The position numbers were made by a program, and so were the translations under genes. The notes beneath the pieces are model-generated. The model made no database searches. It saw only the letters and a program-made list of their open reading frames with translations, and was not told the origin of the DNA. This document shows positions 1 through 11,644 of a stretch of 64,000 nucleotides of DNA, one piece after another. The stretch is taken from positions 29,763,716 through 29,827,715 of the forward strand of contig OX465587.1 in the NCBI GenBank assembly GCA_950022655.1, read 5' to 3'. The stretch's first letter is position 1, and every line of letters begins with the position of its first letter. This DNA comes from Alentia gelatinosa. Its lineage: Eukaryota; Annelida; Polychaeta; Phyllodocida; Polynoidae.

Positions 1-184
1 GGCCAGAAACACAAAACATCGCTGGCGAATTTCTTTTATTTTAAATTTAAAAAAAAAATTGTCTTTTAATTTGAGAATACCGTATGACACCAACGAAAAA
101 ACAGCCGTAATTACTTTTCCATGAAAAGGAAATTTATTGATTCAGTACGGACCATCCCAAGTAAATAAGTATAAATCTTGTGAA

Positions 185-340
185 AATGTTTACCTGGATT
201 TCACTCTAGATGACTAAAAACGTGACGACTGTATATCGTATAACCAAGAGTTGTCAGGTGGTGCTCGGTTGCTCAATATTAGTCGTAAAAGTTGTCAACT
301 CCAGAGTATCTTCAAGCTTTTTACACTAGACAGCTCTGTT
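185..340. repeat. MITE family G, fragment
   Basis: A short copy with CACTCTAGATGACTAAAAACG on one side and TTTTTACACTAGACAG on the other. It abuts B2 copy 1. A similar scrap lies at 1400-1540. Confidence 0.45.
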
Positions 341-349
341 AAGGAATAA

Positions 350-655
350 GGCGCGTTTCCATTGACCGATTTGCTGTCACCCATCTACAGTCAGGAACCA
401 TCGACGGACGTTTGGCACTGCTGACCTAAAATCCGTCAATGGAAATGACCCAGCTCGTGAAATGACCCACTTCTTTTTCTATTTAGATTATGCAATGTGG
501 CACCACCCACCACTGAGTGGAAGCTTGGTCACTGAGTGAAATCTACTACCCTTACTAATTTTTCGACACTGCAGCACTGTCAGTGGCACCACCAACAGAG
601 GTTCTGGGTAACTCAAAAAGTCTATGCCCTTTTCGTCGGTCAATGGAAACGGGCC
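350..655 (+). mobile_element. MITE family B2, copy 1
   Basis: 306 bp with inverted ends GGCSCGTTTCCATTGRCCGA. Its interior is shared with 33332-33637 (GCACCACCCACCATTGAGTG and neighbours). TAA lies before the left end. Confidence 0.75.
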
Positions 656-699
656 AAGAGGTGTCTAGATGACTAATTCAAGCCAGATTTAGAATTATT

Positions 700-946
700 G
701 CTGGCATCAGCGCATGTCTTATATATAATGATATCACGAAGTGCAGCTGAGTGATATCTGTAGTGGAAGACAATGAATGCCATATAAACAATCATATGAA
801 ATTGAGTGATGTTTAAATTTTATCCTACCCTGTCACATGTTTTGAACTACATATGCTACCCGTGGCATATAAATATCTTATGGCATATCCGTGGCATACA
901 GGCCCACCATGTTGAGTCTACGGAGATTTATATGACGGGTAGGAGA
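700..946 (+). mobile_element. Twin-hairpin element C-1
   Basis: Hairpin 1 peaks at 732-757: stem TATCAC/GTGATA, GA/GA mismatches, inner stem AGT/GCT, loop GCA. Hairpin 2 runs from TATCCTACCC at 821 to GGGTAGGA at 937-944. The left limit is approximate. Confidence 0.6.
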
Positions 947-956
947 ATACAGGGAA

Positions 957-1373
957 ACTATGTTCCGGTGAGCAAAAGTTCAAAGTTACGAGGTAAGGCT
1001 TGGAAAAATTACTGCCCAAGGCGTCAGCCACGGGCAGTAATTTTTCCGAGTCTTACCAAGTAACTTTGACTTTCGCTTACCGGTACTTGGTTTCCGTATT
1101 CCTATATACCCTCAAATGTAGATAAAAATGCTTAATTCTTTACCTGAAACACTTCCGAAGCAAATGACCACCCTTATCAAGTAACCACAACAGCTATTGT
1201 TTCGTCCCGCTGCTGTATTGTATCACGTGATCAGAGCGGGACGAAAACGTCAGAGCGGGACGAAAACATGAGAACGGGACGAAAACGTCAACCTCGACAC
1301 ATAACTTATTTTTAATACACCCCCCAGCAGCGGTATGTAACTCTAGTTAGTTCAATAATGGGTATATAGGAAT
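957..1373 (+). repeat. Repeat L, copy 1, with long hairpin
   Basis: A foldback at 957-1110 has arms of about 70 bp that include GGTAAGGCTTGGAAAAATTA. Then come three tandem GAGCGGGACGAAAAC units (1235-1290) and a tail shared with 55400-55721. Confidence 0.7.
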
Positions 1374-1756
1374 ATGATTTACTTACACGATCTGCAGTCG
1401 TCAACCGTTTGGTATTTACACTGGACAATCTCTGGCCTTTTACGACTCAAAGTCGTCAGGTGGTGCTAAATTCAAGAATTGCCACCTATAATCGTAATAG
1501 AATCGTCATGGAAGCTACGTTCTTCTGGCTTAAATACATATTTTGACATGAATTATCCTAACTTCTGAATGCACATTAATTTCCTTCTTAATTTAAAGAC
1601 TGGAATTTACCAATAAAAGCTGCTGGAACTAAACTGCTTTACTAAAACGTTTATCCCAATGAAGAAATGAAAAAATTGGAATCTAGCTTCGAAACGTAGA
1701 TCATCCATATTATCGTAATATTGTTCCATATGTGGTGACTTTCAACGTCCCAATTT

Positions 1757-2010
1757 TGTACCTCGTACAAGGTTCATTGTTAAATAATATTTAAGTCGCA
1801 AGGACAGTGTTAGCAGTCCATAAGTGCTACAATTGTCCCTGGGTCTCCATGGCATACACAAAAGGGTCTTTATGTACGATCCTAGTTTATCAAACAAGCT
1901 CCTCCGAGAATTGCCAGGTGGAAACGCCGCATTTGGCTTCCAAATCGGTCCCTGCCTTGAGACACATGCATTGCATTGTTAATTTACTCTCCACTCTCCA
2001 GGGCCGATGT
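1757..2010 (+). repeat. Repeat M, copy 1
   Basis: Includes CCTCGTACAAGG and TCCCTGGGTCTCCATGGCAT, which recur in the other M copies. Confidence 0.55.
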
Positions 2011-2105
2011 TTGGCAGCTTTTCGGTTAGCGTGCGTTTAGCAGAAGATACGCTTGGAGAGTGGCTGGCGGCTGAGAGTGATTTGAATCAGGATGATTTCA
2101 AGAGA

Positions 2106-2384
2106 CGTCACGAGTTTGAGTGTGAGTTTATTTATGTCACGCAATTTGTTGGCTCCATAATCTCACGAGTCGAAGACCAGTGAGATTATGGTGCCAACAA
2201 AATGAGTGACATATACGAACTCAAGCTCAAACGACTGGCATCTAGATTTTATCCTATCCCCTTTCCACGATTTTTGAATTTTATAAAGTAATGACATAAA
2301 CAAAACATTATGTCACACCCGTGACATAAAGAAATCCACTGTTAAGCCTATGGCGTTTTTTATTAAGGGTAGGATAATGGTAAG
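2106..2384 (+). mobile_element. Twin-hairpin element C-2
   Basis: Hairpin 1 (about 2106-2240) has its tip at 2157-2190: stem CTCAC/GTGAG, GA against CA, inner stem GTC/GAC, loop GAA. Hairpin 2 (2250-2384) carries GTTAAGCCTATGG and ends GGGTAGGA followed by TA. Confidence 0.7.
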
Positions 2385-2545
2385 ATCTTTACATACCGGG
2401 CAAGGTGGCGAACCCGACCAAGACCAAAAAACGAGACGATATGAACAAAATGGCTAATTTAAGGTGTATAATAATAGAAAAATAGGCTGACTGTCTCTGT
2501 ACGGATAAAATACTTGATGAAATCTGAAGTCAGATTCACCGCATA

Positions 2546-2848
2546 CAGTAAAACCCCTCTTCCGGGACACCCCGCTTAAGGGGACACCCCGCTTCAGGGT
2601 ACAATTTGCTCGGAACGGAAATTCAACCTCTATTTTTTTTTTTTTTTTATCTTTTGTACATTTATATTCATTTATATTGTATAATCTATATTTATTTGCT
2701 TATTTATGTGTTATTAATAAACCTTTTAACCTGATAACCATTGTTTCCTTCATTTATGTAGGTATTCTCTATTGTATATAACCATTGGCAGACTGAAAAC
2801 CCCGCTTGGCCCGGAACGGAGGGTGTCCCCTTAAGAGGGGTTTTACTG
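2546..2848. mobile_element. Pogo/Tigger-like MITE, family I
   Basis: 303 bp with inverted ends CAGTAAAACCCCTCTTCCGG and complement, flanked by TA on both sides. The CAGTAAAACC start and TA target fit Tc1/mariner-pogo type MITEs. It lies inside a further foldback whose arms are at 2483-2515 and 2849-2878 (GGCTGACTGTCT and complement). Confidence 0.75.
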
Positions 2849-2887
2849 TATTTTATCTGTACCAAGACAGTCAGCCTGTTTCTCCCA

Positions 2888-3271
2888 CCCGGCGTTTACA
2901 CTAGACGATTCTGGCTGGCGATTCTGGTAATTTGCACCTCCTGACGACTTTCAGCAATAAAGTGACAGAAATCGTGTAATGTAAATGCTAAGCGTGTGTC
3001 GACTGCATATCGTCTGGTTACATCAGATTATACAATTAGGCACCACCTGACGACTACTGGTCATGCTCTGACGCCCGCGACTATTTCAAGCAGCCTTGAA
3101 TTAGTTGTCTAAATGGGTGGCGATTCTGTGAAAACTGATAGTCATCACTATAAACGCTCAGGTACATTTTGAGGTCAATGACTTTTGCAGTGGACATTGC
3201 CACCACCTGACAACTATTGGCTTTGCGATCTACATTCGCCACGTTTATAGTCGTCCAATGTAAACGCCGGG
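2888..3271. mobile_element. MITE family G, copy 2
   Basis: 384 bp with the same inverted ends (CCCGGCGTTTACACTAGACG). The flanks CCA and TAT show no target duplication. Confidence 0.75.
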
Positions 3272-3530
3272 TATATGAAACAGGCCCCTTAACTGTCGGG
3301 TGGAAATGCTGCATTTGGCTCCCTATTTGGTGCCCTGAGAGAGCACTTGCATTGTTAATGGCTAAATGCTGTCACGACAGGCTCGCTTCTTGAGGGCCTC
3401 CCTCCCGTAGCTATACATACACGAACCTCCACGTTACCATGGTAATAAGCCGTATATAGCCTTTTAGTTCAGGACATGCCCTAAAAGGTCTTCACCTGCC
3501 TTATACTTGTATTCATGTTTCGTACTGCAC

Positions 3531-4166
3531 TTAAAAGCATATCTGACGATTTGTCTTGGATATCAAAACCCATTACAATTTCCTGAAAATTAAATATGAT
3601 GATATCCAAGTGTTGTGGAACACATATCAAACTTAAAAATTGGGGGTCACAGTGCTCGTTTTTGATTAAGAGATAAATATTATGATAATATTATTAAAGA
3701 ACATAAAGAAATTTTAAATTGTTGATTTTCACACAGTAGAACCTATGTCATTTTCTCCAAACTGTCACAGAATATAATAAATGCATAGTACTACACAAAC
3801 AAATTTTAAAATACATAGGTCACCATCCTCATTTTTTTTTAATAGAAGAAAACCATATTGCTTAGTACATTTTCACAGAATATAAAAGATAAATAATGCT
3901 ATCTATCTCAGTTTTAAAAATTATAGGTCACCGTCCTTGTTTTCGAAAGAATTGAAGAAAAGCATATTTTATAGTACATTTCTAATGTAAATCAAGCAAA
4001 TGTAAGTTAGATTATCATACATATGAGAATTGAATGAAATGAACAAAGCTTTGAATTTACTCATTTAGAATTAGAATGAATCCCAAGAAAACAGCTTCAA
4101 CTGATAATTGATAATATTTTAAAATCACCAGGTGGCGCCACCATAGATTGTCCGATATGCCTTTAA
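3531..4166 (+). mobile_element. MITE family J, copy 1
   Basis: 636 bp with inverted ends TTAAAAGCATATCTGACGAT and TTAAAGGCATATCGGACAAT. Three internal blocks each include CAAAACCCATTACAATTT-like phrases. A GGTGGCGCCACC palindrome lies close to the right end. Confidence 0.75.
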
Positions 4167-4627
4167 GTATTTTTATTCCTATATATATGAGGTCAGTTTA
4201 AGTACAGGTATACGATATGAGTTGAAAAATCACTTGCACTTCCACCTGAGCTTTCGTTTATAAACACATAATGATCTAGGTGGAGTACAGACCATAGCAT
4301 AAAATGGTCACGTGACCGGGTAAACTGACGCGGGCGGGCGCTGATAGGGGGCGCGTTGATAGGCAGACGACATTTTGATGAGTGCTGGTTTCCGGTAGGA
4401 CTCCCTCTTCACGCCTTCTTTTCCCGCCACTTCTGGCGAGAGGAAATTTCCGCGAAGGTAACACGACCTCCCCCACATCCAAACCCATTTCCTTCTCGCC
4501 GGTGCAAGTGCAGAGCAGGGAGACTTGCCTTTCGGTTTAATTGAATCTATTTTTCCGGGGAATCGATCGTCTAATGCGGCGTTTCCACCTGCCAACGAAA
4601 ACCCAACCGATGGTTCTCGCGCTGTAC

Positions 4628-5322
4628 GAATGTTCCTCCAAAGTGGCCCCTTAAGCAGGGTTTTAGAAGCATTCTTTCCGAAATAACTGTACCCCTTAAG
4701 AAGGGTGTCCCTTAAAGTGGGGTACCCCTTAATATGGGTTAAAATAAACTCTGAACAGATGGGAAAAAATTCCGGTCCGAGGCACTGTGCCGTCAGATTT
4801 GATAAGGTGTCCCACCAAAGCGTCCCCTAAAGCAGGGTTAAGAAGCATTTCTTTCCAAAATAACTGACCCCTTATGTGGGGTGCCCCCTTCATCTGGGAC
4901 CTGTTTCACTCGTTTCGTGACATATCTGTGACACCATACAGACATTGGGGTTGTCTTGTTTCGTGACAACACAAGTAGCTGCCCTTAGGTAAAGACAGAC
5001 CCCCAAACAAAAGAATTAGACAAATCTACACATCATGGACCTGTTTCACTAGTTTCGTGACAAAAGTGTTAGACATACATGAAAAACGGCACCAACAGTG
5101 CAAGCAAGAATGAACAAAACAATGTCTAATGTCTAGTTCTTATGAAAACGGACACACCATCTAGACGCCATCTATGATCTAGACATGTCACAAAACTAGT
5201 GAAACAGGTCCCTGGGTTACGATTAACTCTTAATAGAGGAACAAAATTCTGGGCTGAATAAATTGACCCCTTAAGCGGGTGACCTCTTAAGCGGGGTGTC
5301 CAAGGAGCGGGGTTGTACTGTA
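4628..5322. repeat. Degenerate family I element around H
   Basis: Multiple 'CCCCTTAAGNGGGGT' phrases and a right end GGGGTTGTACTGTA resemble family I. The left end is lost and H is embedded. Confidence 0.5.
4897..5213. mobile_element. Foldback element H, uninterrupted copy
   Basis: About 317 bp with ends GGGACCTGTTTCACT and complement. Its interior CTTAGGTAAAGACAGAC is the empty-site reference for G copy 1. It is itself embedded in an I-type element. Confidence 0.7.
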
Positions 5323-5439
5323 TGTGAAACACCAGATGGTCATTGAGATATGACTGTCTGTAGGTTTGGAACTCTAGATATATTACCTTAAGCCGGTATT
5401 TTTCTCCAGAGGAACTCATACACCACGGCCATGAGGTTA

Positions 5440-5580
5440 TTGTACCTAATATTCAATGGTTCATTGGGTGAGCTTTTTTATTGATTAAATCACTCAGCTT
5501 CGCCTTGTAAATTACTCCGCAAACTCAGTGGAGTACAGACCAAGTTACTTCCATCTCATGAGTTTCCTTCTAATAGCATC
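5440..5580 (-). repeat. Half of a twin-hairpin element (hairpin 1)
   Basis: Tip near 5485-5513 on the minus strand: inner stem GGC/GCT (one G-T pair), loop GAA, AA against GA. The long arm CATCTCATGAGTTTCC resembles C-5 and C-6. Confidence 0.55.
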
Positions 5581-5857
5581 TCTGACCTTTAAGCCTGATT
5601 CACCGCAACCAAGAAATGCAGCTATTTCTACAATCGCTAACACTAAATGGCATGTACGTATCATCCTATTTCACAGTAATATCTCCCAGAAGTAATTATC
5701 AGGTCTCCCAGCTGCTATTATCTGGTAAAATATGTAATTATAGCTCACATACATGCCAATTTGTGTTGGGATTTCCGGAAATGGCTGCTCTCACTTGATG
5801 TGTCCCCGGTACAAGGCAGCTATCTGAGCATGTTTCCCATGCTCAAACACAGTGTAA

Positions 5858-6140
5858 GGCCTGGCGTCCACTTACTACGATAGAAATTTAGACCTACCGA
5901 TATGGCACCGACACAAAAAGCAAATATCGGAGACATATCGGGAAGGTGCAAAATCGTAGACATATGTCTAGACCTGCCAATCCACCACGCATTGTATGGG
6001 GTTTTTATCGGTGTCTAATCGCAGAAACGTGGTCAACTGCCCCGATATTAGGTGAACTTCCGACGCGATTTTGTTTTTTTTATCGGGAGGTGCATCGTAG
6101 ACCATATCGGAGCCATATCGTAGTAGGTGGGCGCCGGGCC
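5858..6140 (+). mobile_element. MITE family A, copy 1
   Basis: A 283-bp element with inverted ends beginning GGCCTGGCGTCCACYTACTA. It is flanked by TAA at 5855-5857 and 6141-6143. Most of the element folds on itself. A 3-bp TWA duplication is the hallmark of PIF/Harbinger transposons; no transposase is present here. Confidence 0.85.
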
Positions 6141-6160
6141 TAAAGCTTAAGTGCCAGATC

Positions 6161-6355
6161 CACTAAGGCGATTTTCCATGCGAATTTGGGTTCGCAGACG
6201 TTCGCAGACGTTCGCAGACGTTCGCAGACGTTCGCAGACGTTCGCATGGACATGTGAATGACTTGCGACAATATCTAATATATTGAATATTATCACATGG
6301 GATTCGCACAGTCGCACAGATCGCAGACGCATTCGCTTGGTCGCCTTATTGGATT
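6161..6355. repeat. Foldback with a 10-bp tandem array
   Basis: Inverted ends (AAGGCGATTTTCCATGCGAA against CGCATTCGCTTGGTCGCCTT) enclose five perfect TTCGCAGACG units (6191-6240). Confidence 0.6.
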
Positions 6356-6388
6356 TGGCGCTTTAGAGGCATAGACTAGCCGTATAGA

Positions 6389-6955
6389 TGTTAAGTGGGA
6401 TTCACCCGAAGAGACTCATTGTTCAATGTGACTATGTCTGAGATTATGTAGGTGTGTCCTCCCATGTGAATCAAATTCGCCATTTTTCCTTGAGACTGAT
6501 AAGAGTACTTAGCCATGAGAATTTTTTACCAAACGAGAATTGTCTGAGACTAGAGAAAAGGTGTGAAGTACACCAGTCTCAGGTACATGAGTCTCTTCGT
6601 GTGAATCCCACTCCAGCAAAATGGAACCATATAATTCAGAGAAAGAGATTATATTCCAGTACCGAATCTCAACAAGATTTGTCTCAGACAAATGTCCTGT
6701 GAGGTACATAATTCCCATTGTGTGAATCCCACTTTAAGTGGAATTCACATGGTGGGATTCATGTACCTTACAGGGTTCAAAATATCATGAGATTCTGTTC
6801 CTTCTAAGGGGTAAATGTCGCTAGCAATTGCAGGAGAAAAACATCTCTACAATTTAGACGAAGAAATTGTGTTTGAGTACAGAATCTCAGCAGGATTTGT
6901 CTCAGAAGAACACCCTGTGAGGAACAATGAATCCCATCGGTGAATTCCACTCTAA
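6389..6955. repeat. Foldback element D relatives
   Basis: Two or three D-type foldbacks in series, with GTGGGATTCACCCGAAGAGA, CACCAGTCTCAGGTACATGA and GAATCTCAACAAGATTTGTC. Confidence 0.5.
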
Positions 6956-7531
6956 GAAGAAGGGAGTAATAACTCCAACGCTGAAGCACTTGGTACTACT
7001 ATGAGTCAAGAACTTAACTGCTTTAATAACAGGTTCATCCAGCTTATATAGTCAGCAGGTGGCATCTTGCCACAGGGTAAGCTTGTAAACTCTGTGTTGG
7101 GATTGGTTGTTGAAGCCACAGCCAATAAGGGTCTCATTCGGTCTGTTGCACATGTTAGGAGGGCCACTCATGGTGTCATGTCAGCGAGCCACCCCAATGT
7201 GGCTAGATCATGAACTAGAGTGATCGATAATGAGGTTAAACTTACCATTCACTACATGGCTGTCATACGGTCAACATCAAGACAGGGAGGAGCTGCTACA
7301 AAATGGCAACTTTCTTAATGCAGTCTTCTTGGTGCTGATAGATACGGTCAATTTAGATGACTAATCTCTTCGCATAGAAAGCTAAATAATTGGTCACGAT
7401 AAGGATGTAGATACTGGAACTTCAAGATAGGACAGCATATACCCGACCATACAACATGGTTACAAGAGAGTTCCACATTTAGTCATGTTGAATTTATGAT
7501 TATTCTTGACCCTTCAAAGTTTTTATTATAA
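6956..7531. other. Unassigned sequence
   Basis: No coding domain was found. Base composition is more even than in the surrounding MITEs. Confidence 0.4.
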
Positions 7532-7718
7532 GGCCCGTTTCCATTGGCCAACAAACACTGTGCAGATTTTCTGAGTTCTCCTAAAAGCCTATTTCCATTT
7601 TGCGTCAGCAGTGCTAAGGTCCAGCGGTTGTTCCTGACTTTATATCGGTTATGGCAAATGGAAATAGGCTATTAGGGGAACACAAAAAATATAAATTTGT
7701 CGGCCAATGGAAAAGGCC
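7532..7718 (+). mobile_element. MITE family B1, copy 1
   Basis: 187 bp with the B termini and an inner pair of inverted repeats (GCCTATTTCCATTTTGCGTC and GCAAATGGAAATAGGC). Confidence 0.75.
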
Positions 7719-8029
7719 TATAGTGGATGCAGTAGTTAGACTAAATACGACGATGGGGATCTGTTATAGTATTCTCAGCACGTATTATTGCCATAACTGT
7801 GTTGTATGTATTGATTTTAGATCTTGGCAGGATAATTTGTACTAGTAGTATTGGCAGTAGGAGGGAAGCTGTGACAAAAGTAGTAGTATATAGAAACTGT
7901 TTTACTGTCTTCTGTTGTCAAAAATATGAGAATGAATTATTTTCAAGTGGTAGTAATAATAGTAGTAGTAATAGCAGTATTATGAGACTCTGTAAATTCA
8001 ATGTTTTGTCCAGTTTAGAATGATGACCT

Positions 8030-8296
8030 ATGATCTTTAAAACTTTAATGTATAGTACTATACATCTACTGTATTCTGTGGAACATGACATGGGTTTTAC
8101 TATGTGAAAAGTAGCTTATTAAAATTCTATATATTCTATTATAAAAAATGATAATATTGATCTCTAAATCATAAACAAGCACAGTGACCCCCGATTTTAA
8201 AGTTATATATGTGTTCTATAACACCTAGAGATCATCATATCAGGAAAATGACATGGGTTTTTATTTTTAAGCCAAATTGTCCGAAATGCCTTTAAT
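8030..8296 (-). repeat. MITE family J, partial copy
   Basis: Reverse orientation, ending CAAATTGTCCGAAATGCCTTTAA at the start of the GTA microsatellite. Confidence 0.65.
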
Positions 8297-8412
8297 AGTA
8301 GTAGTAGTAGTAGTAGTAGCAGACTCTGTTTTACCAATAGCAGTAGAAGTAGTAGTAGTAGTAGCAGCAGCAGACTCTGTTTTACCAGTAGTAGTAGTAG
8401 TAGTAGTAGTAG
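8295..8412 (+). repeat. GTA/GCA trinucleotide microsatellite
   Basis: Three GTA runs separated by two copies of CAGACTCTGTTTTACCA. The apparent poly-leucine frame on the minus strand is a by-product. Confidence 0.9.
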
Positions 8413-8594
8413 AGAAGAGGGAATAGAATCAGGCTCCGGCTGGCGGTGGACACAGACATCAGGCCCGGACTGCCATTTGCTTTGTATCACGCCTATTGAC
8501 TCCACCACGTCAGGGGGAGGACGGGGCGGGGGGGAAGAGGAGGGACCCAGGGGCGCTGGAGGAGGCTTTCCTCCAGACACCTCCACGGTCTTCA

Positions 8595-8900
8595 GACGGC
8601 GGGCGGCGGGCGGCGGGCGGCGGGCGGCGGGCGGCGGGCGGCGGGCGGCGGGCGGCGGGCGGCGGGCGGCGGGCGGTGTACGGCGGTGGGCGGCGGGCGG
8701 TGTACGGCGGGCGGCGGGCGGCGGGTGGTGTGTTGTGGGCGGCGGGCGGGTGGGCTGGGCGGGTGGGCGGGTGGGCGGGTGGGCGGGTGGGCGGGTGGGC
8801 TGGGCGGGCGGCGGGTCGGCTCTGGCGGGTTGGCGGGTGGGCTGGGCGGGCGGCGGGCGGGCTGGGCGGGTTGGCGGGCGGGCTGAGCGGGCGAGTCGGG
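8595..8900 (+). repeat. GC-rich CGGCGGG / GGGTGGGC array
   Basis: A first half of CGGGCGG units interrupted by CGGTGTACGG, then a GGTGGGCGGGTGGGC half. G-runs are dense on the plus strand. Several overlapping open frames on both strands reflect only the absence of stop codons. Confidence 0.92.
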
Positions 8901-9372
8901 TACGTGTGTGAGTGTGTGTCTTGGCGGGGTTCGTCCCCCGCCGCCCGTACCCGGCCACCGGAGAACGTCTGTCTGGACCGCAGCGCGCCCAGCCTTGATG
9001 GCCCAGTTACTGGACAAATGCCCCGCAAAAAATACGGATGGAGATCTAGGTGAAGGCCACTGTACGGAGAGTGGAGGAAGGGGTTGGTGAGATCGAGGAA
9101 GCGACCGGAGTGCGGGTAACAAGTAAGCAGGACACACAGAGGACGGGTAGGACGAGTTGTGAAGTAAGTCTAAGAAAGAGAGAGACTAGGAACAAATGGT
9201 CTGTTCATATTGGTGAATGACCGTGAAGTTGTGAATAAATGCTGATTAAAAGGCTTTGGATATATCCATTCTATCAAGGAATTAGATTTCTACATTTCGC
9301 TTTTCTATATTAGATGTATTGTGTGACCAATTTGTGTCACAAAATATTAAACTTTGAGAAAACCAGTAGGAG
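8901..9372. other. GC-rich flank after the CGGCGGG array
   Basis: 8901-9130 stays GC-rich and CpG-containing, then falls to average. It might be an untranslated first exon or promoter flank, but no open frame or clear splice structure supports that. Confidence 0.3.
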
Positions 9373-9375
9373 TAA

Positions 9376-9596
9376 GGCCTGGCGTCCACCTACTACGATA
9401 GAAATTTAGCCCTACCGATTTGGCACCGAGAAGGCGATTTGGCATATCAGGAAGGTACAAAATCGTAGACATGAGTCTAGACATGCCAATCCAGCCCGCA
9501 TTGTATGGGTTTTTTATCGGTGTCTAATCGCAGAAACGTGGTCAACTGCCCCAATATTAGGGGACCTTCCGACGCGATTTTGTGGACGCCAGGGCC
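9376..9596 (+). mobile_element. MITE family A, internally deleted copy
   Basis: The left three quarters are family A. The right arm has lost most of its sequence: the GATTTTG segment jumps directly to GTGGACGCCAGGGCC. TAA flanks only the left side (9373-9375). Confidence 0.75.
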
Positions 9597-10425
9597 TTGT
9601 TTTTTAGTCACGATTTCCTCTTTGTAAGACATCTTACAGCTGTCAGTGTACTATAGATAAGACATCTTTGGGGATCGGCCAACAATTGTCCCTCAAGGGC
9701 ACTTAGGCTGCAGCCAGGTGTACTATAGATAAGACATCTTTAGGGTCACGTGGTTCCAAATGTCTTCCAAAGTGTCTTAGACCTAAGACATTTATGGACA
9801 TGTCGTACAGAATGCGCAACTTCATTTTCCGTAAGAATTAAGCAATGAAATTTTAAAACAAGGAAGAGACACATATAACCTATAATCGTCCCGAATATGA
9901 AGAAGATCGGTCAAACGGTTTTGACGTTATCCATGTTTGAAATTTGTCATAGCAATTGTCTGCTCTGGTGGCCAGTGTCTATCAGAGAGCATCAGAGCAC
10001 ACCTCGCTAATTTATGCGGTGACCTAGACATTGTCCCCAGGGAAATTCAATTCACTTAGTACATTATAGCAGACTTTAGACTCTACATTACACCTGATGA
10101 AGGCCAAACCATAAAGGCCAAAACGTTGTGTCTTTTTCAAACTACAAAACTAATGCAAACAAAAGTACTAATAAACATATCTAGAAAAAGTTAGACATAG
10201 ACAGGTATCAAACCCCCGAACCTCACATCCTGAGGCAGGTGTTCTAACCACTACACCACAAGCTTTCCCTCCCTAGGTGTAAGCTACCCTGAAGCTGGTA
10301 CTGGACAGTCTTTGCAGTATAGAACCTGAGACAGTTCTATACTTGTCTTGCAAATTGTCTTCCAATCTCAGAGATGTCTCAGGGTATCGTTGGCAGATTA
10401 TGTCGTGACTGAAAAACAGGGCCCA
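9594..10425. mobile_element. Foldback element Y (about 830 bp)
   Basis: The ends are inverted: GGCCTTGTTTTTTAGTCACGA on the left matches the complement of the right end near 10400-10425. The interior has two copies of GTGTACTATAGATAAGACAT (9646 and 9719) and the SINE head. There is no coding region. The left end abuts the truncated A element at 9376-9596. Confidence 0.5.
10195..10262 (-). repeat. tRNA-like SINE head, minus strand
   Basis: On the minus strand this reads like a tRNA. It has TGTAGTGGTTAGAACACC as the A-box region and GGGGGTTTGATACC as the B-box region, about 30 bases apart. No anticodon arm folds well enough for a working tRNA gene. It lies inside foldback element Y. Confidence 0.6.
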
Positions 10426-10525
10426 GGCCTGAAGGAGGTAGAGAGAAGCTAAAGGGGGTGTTCACCCAATACGATAGCCATTGAAGACCTCCCGATGCAT
10501 TACGTTGCAGGGACCTATTGAATAA

Positions 10526-10804
10526 AGCCCAGCGTCCACCTACTACAATAGAAATTTAGACCTACCGATATGACTCCGATACAAAAAGCAAATATCGGAG
10601 ACTGTCGGGAAGGTGCAAAATCGTAGACATATGTCTAATCATGCCACTTCACCATGTATGTATGGGTTTTTTTTGGTCCCTAATCGCAGAAACGTGGTCA
10701 ACTGCCCCGATATTAGGTAACCTTCCAACGCGATTTTGATTTTTTATCGGGAGGTGCATCGTAGACCATATCGGAGCCATATCGTAGTAGGTGGACGCCG
10801 GGCC
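10526..10804 (+). mobile_element. MITE family A, copy 3
   Basis: 279 bp with TAA at 10523-10525 and 10805-10807. A second short piece of the right terminus (GGCGCCGGGCCT) follows at 10813-10824. Confidence 0.85.
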
Positions 10805-10855
10805 TAAGGATGGGCGCCGGGCCTCATCTAGGATCATCCATGAAGACCTGTTTCT

Positions 10856-11125
10856 GTACCTCGCACAAGGGTAATCGTTTAATGACATGTACATTTGTTT
10901 GCTTAGACAGTATTACCCGTCCATAAGGTCGTTCATAAGTTGACCCACATCATCCCTGGGTCTCCTTGGTGTATGAAAATAATCTTAATGTACAACCCTA
11001 GATTATTTAACGGGGCCCAGATTGCTAATATCGTATTTAGTGCAGCCCACCTTGCATTTCTCTTTATCTGGAGGTCATCGTAGTGTATTAGTATGCATTG
11101 TAAACCGCATAAAGAAATTTGATTC
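10856..11125 (+). repeat. Repeat M, copy 2
   Basis: Includes CCTCGCACAAGG, CCATAAGGTCGTTCATAA, CCCTGGGTCTCCTTGG and CCTAGATTATTTAACGGGGC. Confidence 0.6.
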
Positions 11126-11184
11126 ATTCCTACGATTACAAGTTTCTTTCTGACGTGACATAATTTTCGGTGGGGACATCTCTA

Positions 11185-11491
11185 AGCCCGTTTTATTATT
11201 GGTCAATGAAAAGGGCGGAGATTATTTGAGTTATCCTAAAAGTTTGTGGGCGATGCCACAGACTGTACGTTCTTATAAAAACAATTGGTGCAGGTACAGT
11301 GTATTTCTTGTTTCTGTTGCATTTGATGGGTACATACCAAAAAGTACTTTGGTTGTGGCCTCATTGACTAATTTATGCACAATTGATCAGTGAGCACTGG
11401 TCTTCATGTCTGTAACCTTTCATCGATCTGGCATCAGTGGTTCCCAACTGTAGATCGGTGGCGAATAGTCGGCTAATGGAAACGAGCTTTA
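11185..11491 (+). mobile_element. MITE family B3
   Basis: Degenerate B-like ends (AAGCCCGTTTTATTATTGGT and GGCTAATGGAAACGAGCTT). The right half recurs in reverse at 42144-42258. Confidence 0.5.
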
Positions 11492-11562
11492 TGTAGAGAA
11501 GTGGGGAGGCTACAGAGGCAGTCAACTTGAAGTTCGGCAGGGCGGCAGGTGGCAAGGAGACA

Positions 11563-11583
11563 GGGGGTGGGGGGGGGGGGGTG
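11563..11583 (+). repeat. G run
   Basis: A guanine run of about 20 with one T. Confidence 0.85.
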
Positions 11584-11644
11584 GTAAAAGCGTGTATTCA
11601 CGTCTAGTAGATGCAGGCAGGCAGATGTAGGATAAAAGAGATAA

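Noticed and set aside
8595..8900. CRISPR-like or phage repeat array
   Set aside because: Units are short, have no unique spacers and are simple GC repeats in a eukaryotic setting.
8203..9137. Overlapping open frames up to 251 codons on both strands
   Set aside because: They are built from GTA and CGGCGGG repeats, giving poly-leucine and proline/arginine/alanine or glycine-rich runs in all frames; no domain or start context.
10099..10135. Hammerhead-ribozyme-like core (CTGATGA, GGCC hairpin, AAAAC)
   Set aside because: The conserved G before AAA is missing and the flanks do not form stems I and III with a cleavage site. Phrases of this kind also end many retroelements.
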